64,000 bases of DNA from Ochrobactrum sp. CM-21-5 (GTDB lineage: Bacteria > Pseudomonadota > Alphaproteobacteria > Rhizobiales > Rhizobiaceae), in NCBI RefSeq assembly GCF_014253075.1, contig NZ_JACLZJ010000005.1, forward strand, positions 186,001-250,000, given 5' to 3'. A model generated the notes under the pieces. That model made no database searches, was not told where the DNA came from, and was given only the letters and a program-made list of their open reading frames with translations. This document shows, one piece after another, positions 45,259 through 54,655 of this stretch. The position numbers were made by a program, and so were the translations under genes. The stretch's first letter is position 1. Each line of letters begins with the position of its first letter.

Positions 45259-46659
45259 GTGCGTACCGCGTTCAGTAAAGTCGCATATGCCTTGAAAAAA
45301 GCGGCACAAGCCACACTTCTGCTCACCGTCGTGACAGGTTGTTCCACGGCTTCGACAACGGTTCCAGCCATCGCGGCAAGCAACAAATATGCTGCTATCG
45401 TTGTTGATGCGAATACCGGCAAAACATTATTTACCGCAAACGCCGATGCGAAGCGTTACCCAGCTTCGCTCACCAAGATGATGACCCTGTACATGCTATT
45501 CGAAGCAATGCATGCGGGCCGCGTCAATAAGAACACGCGGATTCCCATATCGGCTTATGCTGCGTCGCGCCCCCCAACGAAGATCGGCTTTCGTCCGGGG
45601 CAGTCCATCCGGGCAGAAGACGCTGTTCTCGCCATGATCACCAAGTCAGCGAACGACGTGGCGGCCGCTGTCGGCGAATATCTCGGTGGCTCGGAAGAGC
45701 GTTTTGCGCAAATGATGACCACCAAAGCCCGTCGCCTTGGCATGCGCAATACGACCTTCCGCAACGCCTCCGGCTTGCCGAACATGGCCCAGCACTCGAC
45801 AGCACGCGACATGGCGATCCTCGGCATGGCGCTGCGCCAGCATTTCCCGCGTGAGTTCGCCTACTTCTCACGTCGCAGCTTTGTTTTCCGCGGCAAAACC
45901 ATCAACGGTCATAATCGTCTTCTGGCGCGGGTCGAAGGCGTTGACGGAATCAAGACCGGCTATACCAACGCGTCTGGCTATAATCTCGTTTCGTCCGTCA
46001 ATCTGGATGGTCGCCGCCTGGTCGCCGTCGTCATGGGCGGCAATACTGGTGCAAGCCGTGATGCCCATATGACCCAGTTGATCCGCAAGTATCTGCCGAA
46101 GGCAACACGCGGTCGCAATGACGATGCATTGATCGCAGCCCGTGGCGACGTTCCGCAAGTTGTCGCATCCATCGATTTGCCCAAGGCGAAGAATGCACCA
46201 ATCCCCGTCGCCCGTCAGACGGCAGGAATCGAAGACCTTATCAACACTGAAATTGGTGAGGGCGACACGGATCAGACTCAGGTTCTGGCGCTCGCCGCGC
46301 CAACGCCACGCCCTGCCGCTCTTGCAGCACAAGCCGCTATTCGCCCAACGCCAAAAGCTGCTGTCCCGGCGCAGGATGTGGATCCGGTGACCACCGCATC
46401 TGCACCAGCCACTGGCGGTTGGGCCATCCAGATCGGTTCGCTGCCAAGCGAGGGCCAGGCGCGTGACATGCTTGCCAAGGCTTCGTCCTCGGTCAGCAAC
46501 ACGCTGCACAGCGCTTCGCCCTACACGGAAACTTTCGTAAAGGGTAATGCCACTTTCTATCGCGCCCGCTTCGTAGGCTTTTCCTCGAAGCAGGCGGCTT
46601 GGGATGCCTGCGCTTCATTGAAGAAAAAAAACTTCGGCTGTTATGCAGTCGCCAATTGA
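45259..46659 (+). CDS. D-alanyl-D-alanine carboxypeptidase (PBP5/DacF type) with SPOR domain
   Basis: This is a 466-residue penicillin-binding protein trimming peptidoglycan stem peptides. The catalytic motifs are SLTK (Ser70-Lys73), KSAND and GIKTGYT. A Pro/Ala-rich linker leads to a C-terminal SPOR domain (GWAIQIGSLPSEGQARDMLA), which binds denuded glycan at division sites. The start is a GTG at 45259. The N-terminal segment LLTVVTGCS may be a lipobox variant (Cys28). Confidence 0.9.
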   Translation: MRTAFSKVAYALKKAAQATLLLTVVTGCSTASTTVPAIAASNKYAAIVVDANTGKTLFTANADAKRYPASLTKMMTLYMLFEAMHAGRVNKNTRIPISAYAASRPPTKIGFRPGQSIRAEDAVLAMITKSANDVAAAVGEYLGGSEERFAQMMTTKARRLGMRNTTFRNASGLPNMAQHSTARDMAILGMALRQHFPREFAYFSRRSFVFRGKTINGHNRLLARVEGVDGIKTGYTNASGYNLVSSVNLDGRRLVAVVMGGNTGASRDAHMTQLIRKYLPKATRGRNDDALIAARGDVPQVVASIDLPKAKNAPIPVARQTAGIEDLINTEIGEGDTDQTQVLALAAPTPRPAALAAQAAIRPTPKAAVPAQDVDPVTTASAPATGGWAIQIGSLPSEGQARDMLAKASSSVSNTLHSASPYTETFVKGNATFYRARFVGFSSKQAAWDACASLKKKNFGCYAVAN

Positions 46660-46666
46660 CGCGTTG

Positions 46667-46687
46667 CGAGGGATCAAATCCCTCGCG
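46667..46687 (+). terminator. hairpin after the carboxypeptidase gene
   Basis: A perfect 8-bp inverted repeat (gcgaggga / tccctcgc, 5-base loop) begins 7 bases past the stop. There is no U-tract, so termination is likely partial and the downstream small gene may be read through. Confidence 0.55.
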
Positions 46688-46732
46688 GCACAAACTTCAA
46701 ACCCCGGAATGTAGTGCGTAGAGGGTTTCAAG

Positions 46733-47029
46733 ATGTCAAATATGAATGAAATTTTAGAGCAACAGTCTTTCAAGACCAGCGTCTGGACTCAGGAGCCCCA
46801 CCGGAATTCTTCCTTTGGCACACTGTTTTCAGTTCAGGCGCTTAAACAGGCTGCGCTCCGCATTGCCGATGTGCGTCGCGGGGCAGGCTTTCAGACCCGC
46901 GATCTGGTTGGCTTATTGATTTGCCATGCGGCTCGCAACAAGCGCATCGCGCAACCGCGCGCAGCAATGCACATGACCCTGCCCTTGAACTCCGGCAAGG
47001 TCGCTGTTCGTCTGAATATCGAACACTGA
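46733..47029 (+). CDS. small protein of unknown function
   Basis: This 98-residue frame starts with ATG at 46733 behind GAGGG. It encodes a soluble basic protein (SFGTLFSVQALKQAALRIADVRRG, then RNKRIAQPRAAMHMTL). I do not recognise it. Codon use looks like the neighbours and the start is reasonable, which is why I keep it. Confidence 0.5.
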   Translation: MSNMNEILEQQSFKTSVWTQEPHRNSSFGTLFSVQALKQAALRIADVRRGAGFQTRDLVGLLICHAARNKRIAQPRAAMHMTLPLNSGKVAVRLNIEH

Positions 47030-47104
47030 AAAACAAAGCGTTTGCGCGAAACAGCCTGTCGGTTTCCCGTCAGGTGTTTCCGTTTGTATGGAACGTAAAG
47101 CTAT

Positions 47105-47542
47105 TCAGAGCAGGCCGAGTGCGGCCAGCTCCTGACGAAGCTCTGCTGGCAGCGCTGCCCTACCCGCTTTTCCCGCAGATTCATCAAGTGGCACCTCGTT
47201 TTCATTAAGATAGCGCCAGCCCTGAAAAGCACGGCGCGGCTGCCATTCGGTCGGTACAATTTTGGGTTCCAGAACCAGATGGCAACGATTTATGCCTTCA
47301 GTATCCGTAAAAGGACGCACATCCAACAAGCGCTGACGGCACTGGATGTTTCCCTTGATGACCCAGTAGAGCGAACCGCCCGCAAGCAGTTCGTCTACAC
47401 GTTTGGGCACCATACGCGTGGTGTGAAACTGTTCAGGGACAAGTCCGAGGGCGCGCTGCTCTGCAAGCCGGAAATCGATCCACGCCGCCAGATTTTCGAT
47501 ACTGTCGCAGCCGACACACAGTTTGACAAGATTGAGAGCCAT
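47105..47542 (-). CDS. DUF1489 family protein
   Basis: This is a 145-residue soluble protein starting MALNLVKLCVGCDSIENLAAW, the recognisable start of DUF1489. Further conserved parts are GGSLYWVIKGNIQCRQ and FQGWRYLNENEVP. The family is confined largely to alphaproteobacteria and has no assigned function. It lies downstream of the serine dehydratase gene on the same strand. Confidence 0.85.
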   Translation of the reverse strand: MALNLVKLCVGCDSIENLAAWIDFRLAEQRALGLVPEQFHTTRMVPKRVDELLAGGSLYWVIKGNIQCRQRLLDVRPFTDTEGINRCHLVLEPKIVPTEWQPRRAFQGWRYLNENEVPLDESAGKAGRAALPAELRQELAALGLL

Positions 47543-47610
47543 GAGCGAGATTTATCCAAGGCAGTTGCCCTCTTCAAGGCAAGATGCGCTTCAACTCCGA
47601 AAAGTCGGGA

Positions 47611-49014
47611 TCAGCACGCCACAACGTTGACCGCGAGACCGCCCTGACTGGTTTCCTTGTAGCGCTCGCTCATGTCATGGCCGGTCTGACGCATGGTCTC
47701 GATACACGCATCCAGCGGAACGAAATGCTTGCCGTCTCCCTTGACCGCAAGGGATGCCGCCGTCACAGCCTTCACCGCTCCTAGCGCATTGCGCTCGATG
47801 CAAGGCACCTGAACAAGGCCGGCAACCGGATCGCACGTCATACCGAGATGATGTTCAAGAGCAATCTCGGCTGCGTTCTCTATCTGCTCCGGTGTTCCGC
47901 CCATAACAGCAGCAAGACCTGCTGCTGCCATAGCCGAAGCCGACCCGACTTCCCCCTGACAGCCCACCTCCGCTCCAGAAATGGACGCATTGTGCTTGAT
48001 GACCCCACCGATCGCTGCAGACGTCAGCAGAAAGTCGCGAATACCTTTCTCGTCAGCATCATCGTGAAAATGCAGATAGTAACGCAACACCGCCGGAACC
48101 ACGCCCGCAGCGCCATTGGTTGGCGCTGTGACGACCCTGCCGCCCGAAGCATTTTCCTCGTTGACTGCCATCGCATAAACGGACAGCCAGTCATTGGCGA
48201 GCAACGGATTGCTGCGGTTGTTACGCCAGTCTTCCTGAAGTTTATCGTGCAGATGCCGCGCGCGACGGCGCACATTCAGCCCGCCCGGCATGATACCGTC
48301 GCGGCTCAAGCCACGCTCGATGCATCCACGCATCGCGCCCCATATGCGATCCAGCCCGTCATCGAGCTCACCGCGTGACATATGGCATTCTTCATTGATT
48401 CGCTTCATTTCAGCTATCGAAAGGCCGCTGTCATGGGCCATGTCGAGCATTTCGGCTGCGCTGCGGAAAGGATAGGGAACATCGGACGCATCATCGCGCT
48501 TCGCACCACCATTCTGCATGCGGCTCAGCTCTTCCGCGGTCACCACAAAGCCACCGCCAATGGAAAAATAGACGCGTCTCAGAAGCAAGCGTTCGTCACG
48601 ATCATACGCCTCGAATGCCATGCCGTTTGCGTGCCCTGGAAGCGGCGTCTTGCGATCCAGAACAAGATCGCTCTTCGGATCGAAATAATAGGCCGGATGC
48701 CCCTTCGGCTGCACCTTCTTCTGGGCAAAGACCTTCTCGACCTCCGAATCCATGAGATCGGGATCGATCGTGTCCGGCAAATGGCCGCAAAGCCCCAGAA
48801 TCACCGCTCTGTCGGTCGCGTGCCCTACACCGGTATAAGCGAGCGAACCATGAAGGCTGGCCCTCAGCTGATAGATCTTTGCATTGGCAGGCTTTGGCCA
48901 GTCTCCACCGATCACCTCATTGAGGAACATTCGGGCTGCCGTCATCGGCCCCATCGTATGGGAGCTGGAAGGCCCAATGCCAATCTTGTAGAGGTCAAAA
49001 ACTGAGAGAAACAT
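47611..49014 (-). CDS. sdaA: L-serine ammonia-lyase (iron-sulfur type)
   Basis: This is a 467-residue single-chain L-serine dehydratase converting serine to pyruvate and ammonia. The N-terminal beta domain begins [20 protein letters not shown]; the catalytic alpha domain has [31 protein letters not shown] and [10 protein letters not shown], containing the three cluster cysteines. ATG at 49014 is preferred over a TTG/ATG-type extension of 20 residues. Confidence 0.93.
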   Translation of the reverse strand: MFLSVFDLYKIGIGPSSSHTMGPMTAARMFLNEVIGGDWPKPANAKIYQLRASLHGSLAYTGVGHATDRAVILGLCGHLPDTIDPDLMDSEVEKVFAQKKVQPKGHPAYYFDPKSDLVLDRKTPLPGHANGMAFEAYDRDERLLLRRVYFSIGGGFVVTAEELSRMQNGGAKRDDASDVPYPFRSAAEMLDMAHDSGLSIAEMKRINEECHMSRGELDDGLDRIWGAMRGCIERGLSRDGIMPGGLNVRRRARHLHDKLQEDWRNNRSNPLLANDWLSVYAMAVNEENASGGRVVTAPTNGAAGVVPAVLRYYLHFHDDADEKGIRDFLLTSAAIGGVIKHNASISGAEVGCQGEVGSASAMAAAGLAAVMGGTPEQIENAAEIALEHHLGMTCDPVAGLVQVPCIERNALGAVKAVTAASLAVKGDGKHFVPLDACIETMRQTGHDMSERYKETSQGGLAVNVVAC

Positions 49015-49216
49015 TCCACACCTTCCGCGACCCTGCTCCAGGATCGCCCGATCTTTGCCTGCAGCGTCTGCCAAATCTACCGCAAGCGCCTGTATCAGGC
49101 GTCATTGCGCGACGACACTGCACTTATCCATATCAGATAGTGTAGAAAAGAACGAACGCAAACAGATTGCCGAAATGCGGCATCAAATTTCCGGATAACG
49201 CAAAGTCTGTCTCCGC

Positions 49217-49315
49217 TCAAACGGAGAAAAGGTAAGCCATGAGAATCACAGTAGCGAGCCCAACGACTGCCCAGAGCGTCACGCCCCAGCAGGATTTTTG
49301 AACGGTTTCGTCCAT
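49217..49315 (-). CDS. possible 32-residue single-helix membrane protein
   Basis: This is a short frame, MDETVQKSCWGVTLW followed by a hydrophobic helix ending AYLFSV. The composition fits a small membrane subunit, but the ribosome-binding site is weak and a GTG 12 codons upstream is also possible. I do not recognise a family. Confidence 0.35.
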   Translation of the reverse strand: MDETVQKSCWGVTLWAVVGLATVILMAYLFSV

Positions 49316-49540
49316 GGATATTCTGGCAACCTTATTGTGCAACTTTTTCACGCGGTGTCCTTCACAACACCGGACCCCGCATATAGCCCGCCCAGGTACG
49401 AAACGCAACGTCAAAACAAGGCTGAAATGCGGCGACGGTTTCCTTGCGTTGACACTGCTTTTAAAATGCCTATTTATTATCAATAAGTTACCAAAAGTTA
49501 TGCTTAACAAAAGCTTTATAGCGACGGCGAAATTGCGGCA

Positions 49541-50374
49541 TCAGGGTTGAGGCAGAAGCATATCTGTCTTGCCAGTAATCCAGTACACGGCCAGCCCAAC
49601 CCATTCCCGTATAGCGACGCTGAAACGCGAAAGCGCTTCGTTGGGAGATTCCAGGTAGAGCGAAAAGCTCTCATGTGAGCGCGTTTTGTAATCGACCGGC
49701 CACGCAATCACCTCAAATCCTGCCTTGCGGAAGCAACCGACCGCGCGAGGCATATGATAGGCTGATGTCACGAGAAGCCATGTTTCCCCGGATTGCGGGT
49801 TAGCCAGTTGTTTGGATAAGGTGGCATTTTCGGCGGTATTGCGTGAATTGCTCTCGAAAACAAACCGCTCTCCGGAAAAGCCCATATTGGAAAGCAATAT
49901 GCGCGTACTATCGGCTTCGCGCACCGACTCCTCGAAAAAAGTGCCATTCCCACCCGAAACAACGATCTTGGCATCAGGAAAATGCCGCGCAAGCCGCATC
50001 GCTTCGAGTATGCGGTCCGCCGCACTGTTAAGCTCGGTTCCTTTGCGGCGAGCATCGATTTCGCCATTCAGATAGCCACCCAACACCACGATCCCGTCAA
50101 CATGTTGCGGCAAAATACCCGCTTTTGGAAAACGGTCCTCCAGTGGTTCCAGCAAAAGTGAACCAAACGTCGTAAATGCGCTCAAAAAAACGAGAGCAAC
50201 GCAAAACGCGAGCGAGGACAAACCAAGCCGTCTATATCCCCTGCCGAAGGCGGGCAATGCGATCAAGATCAGCAGGAAAATGATCGTAAGTGGTTGGAAG
50301 AAAAGCCAAAACAATTTGGACAAATTATAGAACAATAGAAACCTCGTTATAATATCCCAACCATTCACCACCAA
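49541..50374 (-). CDS. YdcF/SanA-like DUF218 membrane protein
   Basis: This is a 277-residue protein with two N-terminal membrane helices and a DUF218 domain: DGIVVLGGYLN, KIVVSGGNGTFFEESVREAD and WLLVTSAYHMPRAVGCFRKAG. This domain is found in ElyC/SanA/YdcF envelope proteins. The first codon is TTG at 50374; GTGs at 50371 and 50368 are equally plausible. The next gene is divergent and begins close by. Confidence 0.85.
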   Translation of the reverse strand: MVVNGWDIITRFLLFYNLSKLFWLFFQPLTIIFLLILIALPAFGRGYRRLGLSSLAFCVALVFLSAFTTFGSLLLEPLEDRFPKAGILPQHVDGIVVLGGYLNGEIDARRKGTELNSAADRILEAMRLARHFPDAKIVVSGGNGTFFEESVREADSTRILLSNMGFSGERFVFESNSRNTAENATLSKQLANPQSGETWLLVTSAYHMPRAVGCFRKAGFEVIAWPVDYKTRSHESFSLYLESPNEALSRFSVAIREWVGLAVYWITGKTDMLLPQP

Positions 50375-50469
50375 ACCCGATGAATCCGTCTCATCGATAT
50401 ACTATAGAGACGCGTCCTGCCGTGTTAGAGAATTGCTCGGAATCGGATTTTCCTCGAACCGGAAGCCCC

Positions 50470-51453
50470 ATGCTGAACAGCGTTGAAACGAATATCGCCT
50501 CTTCTCCCCGCCCACGCTTGGGACGTATCGACATTGCGCGCGGCATCGCACTCATCGCGATGGCTATCTATCACTTCGGCTGGGATCTCGAATTCTTCGG
50601 TTATATGACCGCTGCAACCACTGCCCAGGGAGGCTGGAAGCTCTTCGCGCGCTGCATTGCTTCAAGCTTTCTGTTTCTTGTGGGGTTCAGCCTCATCCTC
50701 GCCCACGGCCGCAGCATAGGCTGGCAGGCCATGGGGCTGCGTTTTTTACAGATCGCAGCAGCTGCGGCAGCCATTTCTGCAGTAACATGGTATCTTTCAC
50801 GCGATAATTTCATCTTCTTCGGGATTCTTCATCAGATTGCTCTGGCAAGCGTACTCGGACTGGTTTTCTTGCGCTTCCCTCCCATCCTGACGTTGATCGT
50901 GGCCGCGTTCATCATCACCGCACCACTTTATGCCAGATCGGATATTTTCAATCATCCGGCACTCCAATGGGTCGGACTTTCAACGGCCACGCTGCACTCC
51001 ACTGATTATGTGCCGCTTTTTCCGTGGTTCGGTGCAGTTTTGTGCGGTATGGCGGCAGCACGTATTTTCGAACGCTTCGACTGGATGAAATTGCTCGTAG
51101 GCGGCGTTCGGCCACGTTTTCTGGAGAAGCCCCTGACCTTTATCGGCAAGCATAGTCTTGCCTTTTATCTTATTCATCAGCCGATGCTGATTTTGCTGGT
51201 CTTCGGACTGTCGCATATTGCTCCGCCGTCCCGGCCTGCGCCGCGCGCCGCCTTCGCACAATCATGCGTGGAGGCATGCAAACAGACCGCAAGCGATGAG
51301 CTATGCAAGCAGTTTTGCGGCTGCGTTATTGACGAACTGGATAAAGCGAAACTGTTCGATGACGTTTTTTCAGGCCGGATCGATCAGCAAAACAACAGCA
51401 CGGTTCAGGATATAGCGGCGATGTGTTCCCCTGCTCCGTATGCTCAACCATAA
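50470..51453 (+). CDS. DUF1624/heparan-alpha-glucosaminide N-acetyltransferase-like membrane protein with Cys-rich tail
   Basis: This is a 327-residue integral membrane protein with about seven helices. The first part RIDIARGIALIAMAIYHFGW and the later IGKHSLAFYLIHQP fit the DUF1624 acyltransferase family. Beyond the last helix it carries about 60 residues with five cysteines (SCVEACKQTASDELCKQFCG), probably folded outside the membrane. ATG at 50470 is used. The substrate is unknown. Confidence 0.8.
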   Translation: MLNSVETNIASSPRPRLGRIDIARGIALIAMAIYHFGWDLEFFGYMTAATTAQGGWKLFARCIASSFLFLVGFSLILAHGRSIGWQAMGLRFLQIAAAAAAISAVTWYLSRDNFIFFGILHQIALASVLGLVFLRFPPILTLIVAAFIITAPLYARSDIFNHPALQWVGLSTATLHSTDYVPLFPWFGAVLCGMAAARIFERFDWMKLLVGGVRPRFLEKPLTFIGKHSLAFYLIHQPMLILLVFGLSHIAPPSRPAPRAAFAQSCVEACKQTASDELCKQFCGCVIDELDKAKLFDDVFSGRIDQQNNSTVQDIAAMCSPAPYAQP

Positions 51454-51460
51454 ATGCCGC

Positions 51461-51847
51461 TCAGGTCGAAACGCCAAGCTCGGCCAGACGTTCGATGCAG
51501 GCCTCTTCAACCTGATCGAGTTCGGCAAGCGTCTCCTCAATGTCACGGCGTTTCTGGCGCAGATCGTCGCGCTTTTCTTCCACACGCTTCATGAGGAGCT
51601 TCAACTGTCCTGTCTCACCGGGAGGCTCGCGGTACATCTGGATGATTTCATGAATTTCCGCAATGGCGAAACCCAACCGCTTGCCCCGCAATATCTGCTT
51701 GAGCAAATGACGGTCGGATGGGCGGAACAGACGGGTGCGGCCTCGCCGAACTGGCGCAATCAGCCCCTCATCCTCGTAAAAACGCAGGGTTCGGGTTGAT
51801 ATTCCAAACTCCCGCGTCAATTCCGTGATCGTATAATATTCGCGCAC
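51461..51847 (-). CDS. MerR family transcriptional regulator (LiuR-like)
   Basis: This is a 128-residue regulator. The winged HTH is YYTITELTREFGISTRTLRF with YEDEGLIAPVRRG, followed by a long dimerisation helix. It lacks the metal-binding cysteines of classical MerR, and the short Glu/Leu-rich C-terminus is like LiuR, which controls branched-chain amino-acid catabolism. GTG at 51847 follows TAGGGA; TTG at 51871 or GTG at 51868 would add up to eight residues. A matching operator lies 48-64 bases upstream of GTG 51847 (24-40 bases from TTG 51871). Confidence 0.8.
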   Translation of the reverse strand: MREYYTITELTREFGISTRTLRFYEDEGLIAPVRRGRTRLFRPSDRHLLKQILRGKRLGFAIAEIHEIIQMYREPPGETGQLKLLMKRVEEKRDDLRQKRRDIEETLAELDQVEEACIERLAELGVST

Positions 51848-52297
51848 CGCAATATCCCTACTTTTCACCAAGTGAGTGATTGTTGTGCAACCGCATTTAC
51901 GTAAAAGTCAATATTAAACCGACAATGACTAAAATTCTGGTGGCAATACTTCGTGAGAAAAACACGCTTCCAATGATGCATGACATAAAACCAATAGCTG
52001 TTATGAAAATGCCCAAAGCACCTACTGGTCAGCAATCCCCCAGCAAGAGACTGAGACCAATCGACATTCAAGATTTGGAGCGTGATATGGCTGACAATGC
52101 ACAGTTTGGAAGCGGAGTCGGGGTTGGAGTGTATCTTTATCGAGATTTCGCAGCGCCAAGACTATGCCATTCTCGCCATATCCCTTTGGGACGTGCCCGA
52201 AACCTGAATGTCGATTGGCCCTACGGCATGATCTTGCCATTATGTAACTGCTCATGCGTTATGGGCTGTAAATCAAACTGATAATAAACGGCGATTC
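51848..52297. other. gene-free stretch between the MerR gene and a small envelope protein
   Basis: The 450 bases contain the MerR-gene promoter and operator (51895-51911). A frame at 51880-52281 on the plus strand is low-complexity and not protein-like. The remainder shows nothing I can name; it may be gene remnants. Confidence 0.45.
51895..51911 (-). promoter_or_regulatory. putative autoregulatory operator of the MerR gene
   Basis: On the minus strand the sequence reads TTGACttttACGTAAAT. It contains the palindrome TTTACGTAAA (51896-51905) and the TTGACT could double as a -35 element. It matches the site upstream of the FadL-like gene at all thirteen fixed positions. Confidence 0.5.
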
Positions 52298-52663
52298 ATG
52301 CGGCGCTCAGTAAAATATACACTTGTCGGTCTTGTTATCATCGCAATTGCCGGTGCAACGCCGTTCGCGGTCGAGCCGATCGTGGTTAAGATTGGCGAAA
52401 ATTCGATACGCCAATTGGCGAAAGAAGGTAATTTCTGCGAAACGGAGAATTGCAGCGAGGGCATCGAATATACCCTTGGCTTTCTGGAAACCAATTATGG
52501 CCTCTCGCCCCACGATGTTAAATGGTGTATGGGCGTCGATGTTATTGCTCACTATGAATTGCCGTTCGGCAATAATTTAAAAACCGGAATAACCGACCGC
52601 ATGTACAAACGCTGCGGCGATCCTCGCCAGGATGAGCCGGTCGGGGGGCACACGGAAGAATAG
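52298..52663 (+). CDS. small exported protein of unknown function
   Basis: This is a 121-residue protein with an N-terminal hydrophobic segment (KYTLVGLVIIAIAGATPFAV) and a small extracytoplasmic domain with four cysteines (NFCETENCSEG, VKWCMGVD, YKRCGDP). I do not recognise a family. It is followed 16 bases later by a VanZ-like gene. Confidence 0.65.
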   Translation: MRRSVKYTLVGLVIIAIAGATPFAVEPIVVKIGENSIRQLAKEGNFCETENCSEGIEYTLGFLETNYGLSPHDVKWCMGVDVIAHYELPFGNNLKTGITDRMYKRCGDPRQDEPVGGHTEE

Positions 52664-52679
52664 AAGGCCGAACTATTTC

Positions 52680-53018
52680 ATGAAGCGATTTCTGCGCATT
52701 GCCGCATGGCTGGTCCTCGTGATGATTCTTATCGTCACGGTAAGTCCGATCCATTTTCGTCCCATAACCGGAGAACCTGCCAACCTCGAGCGATTTGTGG
52801 CATTCTTTCTGGTCGGCACACTTTTTGCTCTGGCCTATCCACGCCACTGGCTGTCTGTCCTGCTTTTGACAATCGGCTGTGCCGGACTGTTCGAGCTTCT
52901 GCAGCGTCTCGCTCCTGGTCGCCATGGAGAAGTCGCGGATTTTGTTTTCAAGGCAGCAGGAGCCATTATCGGCATCGGCGTTGGCTATGGTCTGAGCCGC
53001 ATCCGCCCGTTCCGGTAA
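52680..53018 (+). CDS. VanZ-like membrane protein
   Basis: This is a 112-residue membrane protein with about four helices: KRFLRIAAWLVLVMILIVT, FVAFFLVGTLFALAY, WLSVLLLTIGCAGLFELLQ and a C-terminal glycine-rich helix. The ERFVAFFLVG and FELLQRLAPGRHGEVADFV segments fit the VanZ family. ATG at 52680 is chosen; an earlier in-frame start overlaps the upstream gene. The function in this genus is unknown. Confidence 0.75.
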   Translation: MKRFLRIAAWLVLVMILIVTVSPIHFRPITGEPANLERFVAFFLVGTLFALAYPRHWLSVLLLTIGCAGLFELLQRLAPGRHGEVADFVFKAAGAIIGIGVGYGLSRIRPFR

Positions 53019-53027
53019 GAAGGCTGA

Positions 53028-53969
53028 TCACGCAGCAAACAGCGATCGCAGCCCGTATTGCGCTGTCTCACGCATGAATTCGAGATGAACCACGCATAAC
53101 AGCGCTGCAAAGTCGTCATCGGCTGCTGCAAACTTGCCTCTGCCAGCCGCCTCAAGCATCAAAAGCGATATTCCCGCAGGGCCAAAACGACTTTGGTTAC
53201 GCGCCACCGCACGCCAGGACACAACGGCCACGATCATGGGCTTGTGTGTGGCCTCGCTTAATCCCGCTTCCCGCAACAGCGCAGCAGACCGCCCATGCGA
53301 ACGGATGCCACAGATAAGCAAGCAAAGCGGCCAGTAAATCCATACGTCCACCAGCGACCGTTCGGAGAATGAAAGCGGTCGTGATTTCCTCCCGCAGACG
53401 CAAATGTTCGACCAATGCTGGCAGTTCATCGTTCGCGCGGATGCGCCAGCAATGCTTCTCGAACACTGGCATCGTCCCCGCACCGCTTAGCAATCCGCTG
53501 AAACGTTAACGTCGCTATGCGGGCACAACTATTGTGCAACATTTCATCCACCGCGCCCTGCCGTGGCAACCTCGACCATTGCCGCCGCCACAGCCAATGA
53601 CACATGCGAGCGGGCGGCAACAAGGAGCTGCACAATCAGTGCGCCAAAGGCCACGCGATCGACAAGGTCGGCGTCACTTAAAAGCGGCGATCTTGCGAGA
53701 ATATACCCCGCCACTTCCGGTTGATCGGCAGCAAGCGCAATTACGATGTGGAGTGGAGAGATGGCGCTGGTGGAAAGTACGTCAGCCATTGCGTTTCGCA
53801 CCTTCGGTGACGGATCTTCAGGCAGAAGGGGCAGCACTGCTTCGGCAACGCTTCGCCACTGCTCGGTCTGCTGCGGGTCGATGCAACGTCGCGCAAGCGC
53901 TGCGGCCTTCGCCTCACGAACTGAAACAAGCTCGCTTCCAAATGCAATAATGCTCTGGCCGATATACAT
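53028..53969 (-). pseudogene. DUF2336 protein gene broken by at least three frameshifts
   Basis: The minus strand carries consecutive pieces of one DUF2336 protein in different frames. The first piece (53969 to 53544) has PLLPEDPSPKVRNAMADVLS and DQPEVAGYILARSPLLSDAD. The second (from about 53560) reads AVDEMLHNSCARIATLTFQR with REALLAHPR. The third (from about 53445) reads NDELPALVEHLRLREEITTA. The fourth (from about 53300) reads GLSEATHKPMIVAVVSWRAV to the stop at 53028. Joining them gives one uninterrupted domain order, with shifts near 53563, 53448 and 53305. This is decay or assembly error. Confidence 0.75.
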
Positions 53970-54122
53970 CCGGGCCCGCCCCCAGATACATTCGTGTATT
54001 CGAAAACGTTAAATTAAAATAGCTTACGAGCAGGTTACCATACTTGTTAACCGGCCTGAAATGCCGCTGGAACCGAACCGCTGCTGATGCGTTTTCCAGA
54101 TATTACACAACGGAGATATCAA

Positions 54123-54440
54123 ATGGCCGAAGACAAGATCGCCAATGACATCCAGCAGGCGCTGGAAAAGCAAATTGCAGAAATGCGCAGCGAACTGAAA
54201 CGCCTCTCCAGATCGCTTGCCTCACATTCCGGCGATCTCAGGGAGCGTGCGGAAGATGCGATGGACGATGCTTCGGGACGCCTGCGTCATGCTGCTCAGG
54301 CCGTACGCGAACGGGGGCAAGCCGTAGCGGAAACCGTCAAGGAAAACCCTGGCACAGCAACGACGCTTTTTGGTACGGTCGGGATTCTCGGCATATTGAT
54401 CGGCGTCGCTATTGGCTGTGCGATATCAGACCGCCGCTAA
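54123..54440 (+). CDS. DUF883/ElaB-YqjD-like membrane-anchored helical protein
   Basis: This is a 105-residue protein with a long amphipathic helix (KQIAEMRSELKRLSRSLASH) and one C-terminal membrane helix (LFGTVGILGILIGVAIGCAI). This is the layout of ElaB/YqjD ribosome-associated inner-membrane proteins and DUF883 relatives. ATG at 54123 follows GGAGA. A terminator lies downstream. Confidence 0.75.
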   Translation: MAEDKIANDIQQALEKQIAEMRSELKRLSRSLASHSGDLRERAEDAMDDASGRLRHAAQAVRERGQAVAETVKENPGTATTLFGTVGILGILIGVAIGCAISDRR

Positions 54441-54488
54441 ACAGCGCAGTCTCCGCCAGAAGATACTTTGAAAGATCAAAGTCCGCGC

Positions 54489-54504
54489 GCCCGCGCGGGC
54501 TTTT
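54489..54504 (+). terminator. short G+C terminator
   Basis: GCCCGCGCGGGC (54489-54500) forms a 4-bp stem with a GCGC loop, extended partly by upstream cgcg, and is followed by TTTT. It lies 48 bases past the DUF883-like stop. Confidence 0.6.
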
Positions 54505-54655
54505 CAAGGGTTCTTTACGAATGTCCTAAGGGCTGCTAATTCCAGCTTATTGGCAATCGCCACCGGTCGCAGCCTACCCGGTCAAAACAAGGACAAGTGC
54601 AAGCCTTCCAGCGCGCACCAAAGGACTGCACCGTGGCTTTCAGAAAGATATATAA

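Noticed and set aside
51880-52281. 133-codon frame upstream of the small exported protein
   Set aside because: Sequence is not protein-like and covers the MerR operator; no suitable start signal.
54441-54655. Possible preQ1 riboswitch before queF
   Set aside because: I looked for the short preQ1-I hairpin plus A-rich tail and found neither near the start codon.
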